From an uncultured Desulfuromusa sp. (lineage in GTDB: Bacteria; Desulfobacterota; Desulfuromonadia; Desulfuromonadales; Geopsychrobacteraceae), in NCBI RefSeq assembly GCF_963675815.1, contig NZ_OY776574.1, positions 2,784,001-2,848,000 on the forward strand: a stretch of DNA of 64,000 nt. Reading direction: 5' to 3'. A program made the position numbers and the translations under genes. Below, in pieces: positions 41,326 through 47,430 of the stretch (positions are counted from its first letter, which is position 1; every line of letters begins with the position of its first letter). The notes under the pieces are model-generated. The model did not search any database. It saw only the letters and a list, made by a program, of their open reading frames with translations, and was not told the origin of the DNA.

Positions 41326-41371
41326 CCATTGTAGCAGGTGGTGGGATCAAACCAGCCTCCTGCTACAATGG
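41326..41371. repeat. Perfect 13-bp inverted repeat next to hsp20
   Basis: CCATTGTAGCAGG (41326-41338) and its exact reverse complement CCTGCTACAATGG (41359-41371) flank a 20-nt loop that itself contains TGGT/ACCA complementary ends. No T tract follows on either strand, and it lies 10 nt from the hsp20 stop. It does not look like a normal terminator; it could be a mobile palindromic element or RNA-stability hairpin. Confidence 0.75.
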
Positions 41372-41380
41372 GATTATGTT

Positions 41381-41773
41381 TCAATGTCTGATTTCGATCT
41401 TTTTCGGCTTTGCCGATTCTGCCTTCGGGATCTGTAGGGTCAGTACCCCATTGTTCAACTCAGCAGAGGTCTTTTCGGCATCAATATGTTCTGAAAGTTT
41501 AAACTGTCGGTAGTAGTTTGCCGGAGTAAATTCTCGCACAATGGCTTTGCCGCGACTCTCCATTTTCATCTCCCCATTGATGGTCAACACACCCTTCTCA
41601 AGGTTGATTTCCAAGCCCTCTTTATCGATTCCCGGCATATCTGCCATCAGGGTCAAGGAGTCTTCTGATTCGAAGATATCAACCGCCGGGGTTAAGATCC
41701 GCCCGACGGTCCGGGTTTCTTCCCGATGGGTAGGTACTGAATCTTGATGTTTTGCAATTTTATGGGTCGTCAT
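41381..41773 (-). CDS. Small heat-shock protein, Hsp20/alpha-crystallin
   Basis: A 130-residue Hsp20 chaperone that holds unfolding proteins. The alpha-crystallin domain spans about 28-120: TPAVDIFESEDSLTLMADMPGIDKEGLEI, RGKAIVREFTPANYYRQF and ELNNGVLTLQIPKAE, with a short C-terminal KPKKIEI tail. The I-x-I/V-like tail is reduced to IEI. Lies 56 bp after the other hsp20 gene and is presumably co-transcribed with it; the two are diverged paralogs. Confidence 0.93.
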   Translation of the reverse strand: MTTHKIAKHQDSVPTHREETRTVGRILTPAVDIFESEDSLTLMADMPGIDKEGLEINLEKGVLTINGEMKMESRGKAIVREFTPANYYRQFKLSEHIDAEKTSAELNNGVLTLQIPKAESAKPKKIEIRH

Positions 41774-41829
41774 CGTTTTATCCTCCGTTTCTTGAATCTG
41801 GAATCGGAATCTGGAATCTCTATTGCCAG

Positions 41830-42273
41830 TTATTTTGCCTGGACAGAAATCTTTTTCGGCTTTTCACTTTGTGGCTTGCCAATTGTGATTAACAGAACTC
41901 CGTTGCGATACTCGGCGTCGACTTTTGAACTGTCGACCGAGTCAGGGAGTTCAATGGTCCGCATAAACTTCCCGCCTCCCCGCTCACGTCGATGCCAAGT
42001 ATGACCATTCTTCCTCTCCTCTTGGCGTTCGCCAGTCAGGGATAAAGTTCCGCGCATCAGGTTTAAGTCCAATGTTTCAGGATCAACCCCTGGAACCAGA
42101 GCCTCAAGATAATAGTTGTTTTCATCTTCGCTCAGATTTATTCGTGGGTACTCTCCGGTTCCGATTCCCGGCATAAATGTTTGGTACTGAGAGTTGCGTC
42201 CTACACCTCTGAGTGCTTGTTCAATTTCTCTACGTAGCATGTCCATTTCTTGAAATAGATCCAATCCAGCCAT
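41830..42273 (-). CDS. Small heat-shock protein, Hsp20/alpha-crystallin
   Basis: A 147-residue Hsp20 paralog, first gene of the minus-strand heat-shock unit. N-terminal helix AGLDLFQEMDMLRREIEQALRG, then an alpha-crystallin domain with RINLSEDENNYYLEALVPGVDPETLDL, GGGKFMRTIELPDSVDSSKVDAEYRNGVLLI and a KPKKISVQAK tail. Start at 42273 has AGGAGG 6 nt upstream. A -24/-12-like element lies about 60 bp upstream, and a shared heptamer array separates it from dnaK. Confidence 0.94.
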   Translation of the reverse strand: MAGLDLFQEMDMLRREIEQALRGVGRNSQYQTFMPGIGTGEYPRINLSEDENNYYLEALVPGVDPETLDLNLMRGTLSLTGERQEERKNGHTWHRRERGGGKFMRTIELPDSVDSSKVDAEYRNGVLLITIGKPQSEKPKKISVQAK

Positions 42274-42334
42274 CTTATCCTCCTTTTGAATGGGTTGTCT
42301 CTGTTCTGGGCTCCGTGGTTTTAACCATCCCAAT

Positions 42335-42350
42335 ATCAAGTGCTGTGCCA
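42335..42350 (-). promoter_or_regulatory. Sigma54-like -24/-12 element of the hsp20 unit
   Basis: Read on the minus strand: TGGCAC (42350-42345), 5 nt, TTGAT (42339-42335). GG and the following G are correctly spaced for sigma54, but the -12 GC is GA. The element faces hsp20 and would put the transcript start about 50 nt before its ATG. The dnaK-facing element has exactly the same variant. Confidence 0.5.
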
Positions 42351-42441
42351 ACTTAAATTTCAGATCTCAAATATTTTTCTTCGTAATTTCAGGATATTAA
42401 AAAGCTGATTTAGTTTGTTAACGGATTAAAGAGGGGGAAAG

Positions 42442-42494
42442 TGTCGCAACTGATGTCGCATGTGACATCAAGATGTAACACATGTGACGTCGCA
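42442..42494. promoter_or_regulatory. Array of TGTNRCA heptamers between hsp20 and dnaK
   Basis: Copies of a TGTNRCA-like heptamer at 42442 (TGTCGCA), 42454 (TGTCGCA), 42461 (TGTGACA), 42474 (TGTAACA), 42483 (TGTGACG) and a partial GTCGCA at 42489. The pair 42454-42467 forms an abutting imperfect palindrome inside the larger GATGTC-N6-GACATC. The array sits about 50-100 bp upstream of each divergent -24 element, the usual place for activator binding. The rest of the 359-bp gap (42274-42632) is AT-rich. Confidence 0.6.
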
Positions 42495-42541
42495 AGCGGG
42501 CAAGGTCAAGATTGAAACGCTCATTTCACGCGGTTCAAGCT

Positions 42542-42557
42542 TGGCATGGCCTTTGAT
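42542..42557 (+). promoter_or_regulatory. Sigma54-like -24/-12 element of dnaK
   Basis: TGGCAT (42542-42547), 5 nt, TTGAT (42553-42557): GG at -24 and G at -12 are spaced exactly as in sigma54 promoters, with GA in place of GC. Predicted transcript start near 42568, about 65 nt before the dnaK ATG. A sigma32-like TTGAAA at 42512 lacks a CCCCAT-type partner. Confidence 0.5.
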
Positions 42558-42632
42558 AAATAGAATGGCAAGAATTTAAATAATCCTGGATCAACGGTTT
42601 TCCAGGAAGAAACGTGAAGGAGGAAAATATAA

Positions 42633-44711
42633 ATGGGAAAAATTATTGGTATTGATTTAGGTACCACGAATTCCTGTGTTTCAATTTTGGAAGGTGGCAA
42701 ACCAAAGGTTATCGAGAATAGCGAGGGAGCAAGAACAACCCCGTCAATCGTTGCTTATTCAGCTGACAAAGAGGTTCTTGTTGGACAAACAGCAAAACGA
42801 CAAGCGGTCACTAACCCGGAAAACACACTTTTTGCCATCAAGCGTTTAATTGGTCGTCGATATGACGATCCGATGGTTAAAAAAGATGAGGGGATGGTTC
42901 CTTATCAGATCGTAAAAGCAAAGAACGATGATGCCTGGATCAAAGCAGGTGGCAAAGATCTGTCTCCACAGGAAATTTCAGCCAAAATTCTGCAGAAAAT
43001 GAAAAAAACAGCTGAGGACTATCTTGGCGAGACTGTTGCGGAGGCTGTCATCACTGTTCCAGCATACTTCAACGATGCGCAACGTCAGGCGACCAAAGAT
43101 GCCGGCAAGATTGCCGGCTTGGAGGTCAAGCGGATCATCAACGAACCGACGGCAGCTGCGCTGGCTTTCGGATTGGATAAAAAGGGTGACCAAAAAATTG
43201 TGGTTTATGACCTGGGTGGCGGAACTTTTGATATATCGATTATTGAGATTGCTGATGTTGATGGCGATCAGCAGTTTGAGGTATTGGCCACCAATGGTGA
43301 CACCTTTCTTGGTGGTGAAGACTTTGATACCACACTGATTGAATTCATCTGTGATGATTTCAGGAAAGAACAGGGCATTGAACTACGTGGCGACCAAATG
43401 GCCCTGCAGAGGCTCAAAGAAGCTTCAGAAAAGGCAAAGATCGAGTTGTCTACCACCGAGCAGACAGATATCAATCTTCCCTTTATCACTGCCGATGCAA
43501 GTGGTCCCAAACATCTCAATATGAAGATCAGTCGGGCTCGCTTTGAAGCACTGGTCAGTGAACTGGTTGACCGAACTATTGCTCCTTGCAGACAGGCGCT
43601 CAAGGATGCGGGTTTGAAGGCCAGCGAAATTGACAGCATTATCCTGGTCGGCGGACAAACCCGGATGCCACTGGTGCAGAAGAAGGTCAAGGATTTCTTC
43701 GGCAAGGATCCACGAAGGGACGTCAATCCGGACGAAGCGGTGGCGATAGGTGCCGCCATTCAGGGGGCCGTACTCGGTGGAAGCGTCAACGACGTGCTGC
43801 TGCTTGATGTGACTCCGCTGTCACTTGGTATCGAAACCCTTGGTGGCATAATGACCAAACTGATCGAGAAGAATACCACTATTCCGGCACAAGCCAGCCA
43901 AGTCTTTTCGACGGCCGAAGACAACCAATCAGCGGTCACTGTGCATGTGCTGCAAGGAGAGCGGGAACAAGCTATCTACAATAAATCGCTTGGCCAGTTT
44001 AACCTGGAAGGGATTAATCCGGCACCGCGAGGTGTGCCGCAGATTGAAGTCAAGTTCGATATCGATGCCAACGGTATTCTCAATGTTTCAGCTAAAGACA
44101 ACGTTACCGGTAAAGAGCAATCGGTGGTTATCAAAGCGTCCAGCGGTCTCAGCGAAGCTGAGATCGAACGCATGGTTCAGGAAGCAGAAACCCATGCTGA
44201 AGAAGACCGTCGTTTCCATGAACTGATCAGTGCCCGAAACCAGGCCGAGGCAATGGTGCACACCACCAAAAAGACCTTGGAGAGCGTTGGAGACCAGGCT
44301 GATACCGGTGAAAAATCCGCGATTGAGTCTATGCTCAAAGATCTGGAATTAGCGATCAAAGGGGATGACAAGGTCGAGATAGAAACAAAAAGCAAAGCTT
44401 TGAGAGATGCTTCTGCCAAACTGACAGAAAAGCTCTATGCACAACCAGAAGCTACCACTCAGAAATCGGGGCACAGTGGGCATCAGGAGGATGGCGTGAT
44501 TGATGCCGAATTTTGTAGATGTTACCAACAGAAAAGGCAATGCCGCCTGAGCAGCTTAAAGCTGTTCGGGCGACAGAAAGGATTTACCAAATGTTTCGCA
44601 GGTCCCCTATCAACCAGTTGCAGTGGCTCCGTCACCGTTGGCAAAACCGCCTGCAGACCGTTTTTCTGCTCGGTTTTCTCGGTTGTTACACGGTGTTGCT
44701 CGGCTGGTTGA
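42633..44711 (+). CDS. dnaK: Accessory Hsp70 chaperone DnaK with a C-terminal frameshift
   Basis: Hsp70 chaperone. The ATPase domain carries IIGIDLGTTNSCVSIL, AVITVPAYFNDAQRQATKDA, VVYDLGGGTFDISIIEI and ILVGGQTRMPLVQ; the substrate domain has LLDVTPLSLGIETLGG and EVKFDIDANGILNVSAKD. After GVIDAEF (ending near 44513) the frame runs into a Cys-rich tail to the stop at 44711. Removing one T from the TTTT at 44511-44514 restores EFVDVTNRKGNAA-stop at 44548-44550, giving 638 residues, the normal DnaK length. RBS AAGGAGG precedes the ATG. grpE and dnaJ are absent nearby, so this is probably a second dnaK tied to hsp20. It looks more GC-rich than its surroundings. Confidence 0.93.
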   Translation: MGKIIGIDLGTTNSCVSILEGGKPKVIENSEGARTTPSIVAYSADKEVLVGQTAKRQAVTNPENTLFAIKRLIGRRYDDPMVKKDEGMVPYQIVKAKNDDAWIKAGGKDLSPQEISAKILQKMKKTAEDYLGETVAEAVITVPAYFNDAQRQATKDAGKIAGLEVKRIINEPTAAALAFGLDKKGDQKIVVYDLGGGTFDISIIEIADVDGDQQFEVLATNGDTFLGGEDFDTTLIEFICDDFRKEQGIELRGDQMALQRLKEASEKAKIELSTTEQTDINLPFITADASGPKHLNMKISRARFEALVSELVDRTIAPCRQALKDAGLKASEIDSIILVGGQTRMPLVQKKVKDFFGKDPRRDVNPDEAVAIGAAIQGAVLGGSVNDVLLLDVTPLSLGIETLGGIMTKLIEKNTTIPAQASQVFSTAEDNQSAVTVHVLQGEREQAIYNKSLGQFNLEGINPAPRGVPQIEVKFDIDANGILNVSAKDNVTGKEQSVVIKASSGLSEAEIERMVQEAETHAEEDRRFHELISARNQAEAMVHTTKKTLESVGDQADTGEKSAIESMLKDLELAIKGDDKVEIETKSKALRDASAKLTEKLYAQPEATTQKSGHSGHQEDGVIDAEFCRCYQQKRQCRLSSLKLFGRQKGFTKCFAGPLSTSCSGSVTVGKTACRPFFCSVFSVVTRCCSAG

Positions 44712-45574
44712 TCTGGGGATCTTCTGCATTGATTTGGTTGCTGGCAATAACAGTCGTTTTATTCCTGTTGGTCCCGGTCGGTTCTCCGAACTTGTTGATG
44801 AAGCTATACGGAGGTCAACCGCTCACAAGGACACAAGCACCACAACTTTATCGACAGCTGGAACAACTGGCACACCGGGCTGAACTGGAAAATTCTCCAT
44901 CCCTTTATTATCTGCCGATGCTGCAACCGAACGCGATGGCTGTTGGTACCCGAGAAGAGTCGAGCATTGCTATCTCCGAGGGATTACTGAGAATACTCAA
45001 CGAACGTGAACTGGCTGGGGTTGTGGCTCACGAAATCAGCCATTTGCGTAACGACGATATCAAAGTCATGCGGCTTGCTGATTTGATCAGCCGCCTGAGC
45101 AGTAGCTTGTCACTGTTTGGTCAAATTTTGTTGCTGATGAACCTGCCATTGCTGCTGTTTACTGATCTGAATGTCAACTGGTTGCTGGTGTTGGTTCTTA
45201 TTTTTGCGCCGCAGGTGAGCATTCTGGCGCAGTTAAGGCTTTCCCGGGTACGTGAATTTAACGCTGATTTGAGCGCTGCTACTTTGACTGGGGATCCCGA
45301 AGGTCTGGCCATGGCGCTGCAGAAAATTGAACGACAAGCTAACAGTTTTTCTCGGCGCGTGTTCTCCTTCTCTTCTGTACCAGACTGGCTGAAGACACAC
45401 CCATCAACCCGGGAAAGAATTTGTCGATTGATGAAATTGAGAGGGGAAGAGTGGCAAGTGCCATTGTGGCGAGTACCGTTAGTTTATCGTCCCATGCCTA
45501 TAACTAAACCAGTTAGGGTTTTCTCTTTGAATCGATATCCCCGCAGGCAAGGGAGAGTCATCTATCGGAGTTAA
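44540..45574 (+). CDS. M48-family (HtpX-like) membrane zinc protease
   Basis: A 344-residue membrane protease of the M48/HtpX group. Two hydrophobic segments follow each other at about 45-90, then the peptidase domain with GVVAHEISHLRNDD (HExxH), another hydrophobic pair (about 195-235), and the third zinc-ligand region REFNADLSAATLTGDPEGLAMALQKIE. HtpX enzymes degrade misfolded membrane proteins under heat stress. ATG 44540 overlaps the restored dnaK stop (ATGCCGCCTGA), implying coupling; 44519 and 44591 are other possible starts. The location fits a role in the same stress response. Confidence 0.88.
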   Translation: MPPEQLKAVRATERIYQMFRRSPINQLQWLRHRWQNRLQTVFLLGFLGCYTVLLGWLIWGSSALIWLLAITVVLFLLVPVGSPNLLMKLYGGQPLTRTQAPQLYRQLEQLAHRAELENSPSLYYLPMLQPNAMAVGTREESSIAISEGLLRILNERELAGVVAHEISHLRNDDIKVMRLADLISRLSSSLSLFGQILLLMNLPLLLFTDLNVNWLLVLVLIFAPQVSILAQLRLSRVREFNADLSAATLTGDPEGLAMALQKIERQANSFSRRVFSFSSVPDWLKTHPSTRERICRLMKLRGEEWQVPLWRVPLVYRPMPITKPVRVFSLNRYPRRQGRVIYRS

Positions 45575-45625
45575 GGCTGCTATGATCGGAAGATTTTCAG
45601 TTGAAGGTGCATGGCAGTAAACCGC

Positions 45626-45716
45626 AAAAAAACTCATTATTTAGAATAACTTCTTTATCCAGTGGGGCTGATAATGCAATTCTAAAAAATTGTCTGCTGA
45701 TTAATGGAGTTTTTTT
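45626..45716. terminator. Long-range inverted structure between convergent genes
   Basis: AAAAAAACTCATTA (45626-45639) pairs with TAATGGAGTTTTTTT (45702-45716) with one bulged base, and inside it TTTAGAAT (45640-45647) pairs with ATTCTAAA (45679-45686). It lies between the convergent M48 protease and CDF transporter genes and has A/T runs on both outer edges, so a two-way terminator is the simplest reading. Confidence 0.5.
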
Positions 45717-45751
45717 GTTATATGTGTTGAGGGTCGACAGGTCCTTGGAGG

Positions 45752-46699
45752 CTAGTCCTTAATATCAAGAAACCTTTCCGGAACTCTACTTTTTCCAATC
45801 TTGCAGTTTTCTTCTCCTGGACAACTATCAACAGCACAGGGCTCGATATGGATAATAACGTCTGCACCGGAAATTTCCCTTTCGATCTTTTTTTCCAGGC
45901 TTTCAGATAATTTGTGGGCTTCTGCCACCGTCATGTCCTTACAAACTTCCAGGTGGAAATCCATGATTTTTAATGACCCTGCACGTCTGGTTCGTAAACC
46001 ATGATAGCCTGCTAGTGGACCTTCATGGCTGCTGATGAGTTGATGGACCTGTTTCTGAATCTCTTCGGGAAGTTCATGGTCGAGAATATCAGTGAGGCTG
46101 CGTTTAATCAGTTGCAATGCCTCATGGAGAATATAAGAAGCAACCAGGATTGATAAGGCAGGATCAAGCCAGTGAATATTAAACCAGCGCACCATAAGTA
46201 GCCCGGCCATTAAGCCGAGATTACTGTAAATATCCATGCGAAAGTGAAGGGAGTCTGCTTCTAATGCTGAAGAATCGGTTTGCTTGGCGATTTTACTTAA
46301 ATAGCTCGCTATGAACCAGGAAACGATTGCGCTGAAGGCGAGAACTCCGATTCCCTGATTAATATTATCAAGGAGTTTATTTTGATTTAACCGAACGACA
46401 GATTCATAGATAATCCAGCCTCCGGAGATACTGATAACCAAAGCTTGAAAAAACGTTGCCAGGGTTTCAAACTTACCATGACCGAATGGATGAGATTGGT
46501 CGGGAGGTTGTTCTGCATGGCGGATTGCCATGAAGTTAACCCCTGACATCAAGATGTCCAACAGAGAATCAATGGCCGATGCCATAACAGCCATAGAGCC
46601 ACTCAGCAGTGCCACGACCAATTTTATGATCGCAAGAGTTAAAGCGCCACAGATAGAAAATGCAGCAGCTTTGACTTTGGGGTTAGCTTTTTGAAACAC
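45752..46699 (-). CDS. Cation diffusion facilitator (FieF/CDF-type) metal transporter
   Basis: A 315-residue proton-driven efflux carrier for divalent metal ions. It has six membrane helices in the first two thirds; the helix-2 metal site reads ASAIDSLLDIL (D-x3-D, the FieF-like form) and helix 5 has ALEADSLHFRMDIYSNLG (D-x3-H/D site). HPFGHGKFETLATFFQAL is the CDF signature. The C-terminal cytoplasmic domain ends with extra cysteines (CAVDSCPGEENCKIG) that could bind metal. Iron, zinc or cadmium are possible substrates. It follows the hypothetical gene with a 9-bp gap. Confidence 0.93.
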   Translation of the reverse strand: MFQKANPKVKAAAFSICGALTLAIIKLVVALLSGSMAVMASAIDSLLDILMSGVNFMAIRHAEQPPDQSHPFGHGKFETLATFFQALVISISGGWIIYESVVRLNQNKLLDNINQGIGVLAFSAIVSWFIASYLSKIAKQTDSSALEADSLHFRMDIYSNLGLMAGLLMVRWFNIHWLDPALSILVASYILHEALQLIKRSLTDILDHELPEEIQKQVHQLISSHEGPLAGYHGLRTRRAGSLKIMDFHLEVCKDMTVAEAHKLSESLEKKIEREISGADVIIHIEPCAVDSCPGEENCKIGKSRVPERFLDIKD

Positions 46700-46708
46700 A
46701 AATAACCT

Positions 46709-47224
46709 CTATTTTTGTAGCGGACAAGCTTTATTCCAGGCGATAAAACCGTCGCCGGAGATATCGTTAAAACTTTCTATACGGTGTTGATAATATTTAA
46801 CACAGATGCAGGTTTGATGGATCTCTTCTGCCTTTGCCTGGGACACAGCTTTTTTTTCAGCACAGAATCTATAAAAATGGCTGATACCAACCAGGATATT
46901 TTCAAGTTCAACCATGTTGGGTTCGATTGTGTTGATGATATACCAGTTGCCGGCAAAGCTACGGACCTGTTCAGATGATATTCTAAAGATATTGCTGCGT
47001 TGATTGTCGATCATATAGTCACGCAAAAAATAATCTGTACCGCTTGCCAAGCTCCCTGCACTTATGGGATCAATCTTCTTATGATTCAGCAGGTAAGAAT
47101 GGAATTGTTTAAGTATTTCTTTACATTTATTGTCGGCCTTTATTTCATCTTCAAGTGTCTTGATGTCATAATGATTCTGCTGGAAATGGTCTTCTTGGTT
47201 TGCTGCTTTTTGTGGGTTATGCAT
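46709..47224 (-). CDS. Unrecognised protein upstream of the CDF transporter
   Basis: A 171-residue soluble protein from the start at 47224, which has AGGAG 5-6 nt upstream. The sequence is mostly helical with C-rich ends (QTCICVKYYQHRIES; AWNKACPLQK). The part ILKQFHSYLLNHKKI through LENILVGISHFYRFCAEKK resembles the helical N-terminal (SAM-like) domain of tyrosine recombinases, but no catalytic domain follows. I do not recognise the family. It is the first gene of a two-gene unit with the metal exporter, so a link to metal stress is possible. Confidence 0.75.
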   Translation of the reverse strand: MHNPQKAANQEDHFQQNHYDIKTLEDEIKADNKCKEILKQFHSYLLNHKKIDPISAGSLASGTDYFLRDYMIDNQRSNIFRISSEQVRSFAGNWYIINTIEPNMVELENILVGISHFYRFCAEKKAVSQAKAEEIHQTCICVKYYQHRIESFNDISGDGFIAWNKACPLQK

Positions 47225-47430
47225 GATTCTCCTGGGCAGTTGCAAATGGTCTGTTTGAGAGTAATAACCGTAAAGTTTTCTAACATCAGACAACTGCCAT
47301 GGTCAAGCCATTCAATGTGCTATATTTAGCGCTCTATTTACTTACCGGGATGCCTTTGTTAGGATACTGAGTTTTTGTGTGGTAACGCGTTGTTATCCCT
47401 TTTATCCATATGTAAAATCAGGATGTTAGC

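Noticed and set aside
41789..41820. Repeated GGAATC units between the two hsp20 genes
   Set aside because: Only two copies of a ten-base unit plus a partial one; too short to call a meaningful repeat, and it does not recur elsewhere.
42512..42550. Sigma32-type heat-shock promoter starting at TTGAAA 42512
   Set aside because: No CCCCAT-like -10 at 13-17 bp; the -24/-12-like pair downstream is a better explanation.
43268..43759. A 163-codon open frame antisense to dnaK
   Set aside because: No Shine-Dalgarno site, no recognisable domain, and it mirrors the codon structure of dnaK; such antisense frames are expected opposite GC-richer genes.
46709..47224. Integrase or phage remnant near the CDF gene
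   Set aside because: Only a faint resemblance to a recombinase N-terminal domain; no catalytic residues, attachment repeats or other phage genes nearby. xerD at 54463 is a normal housekeeping recombinase.
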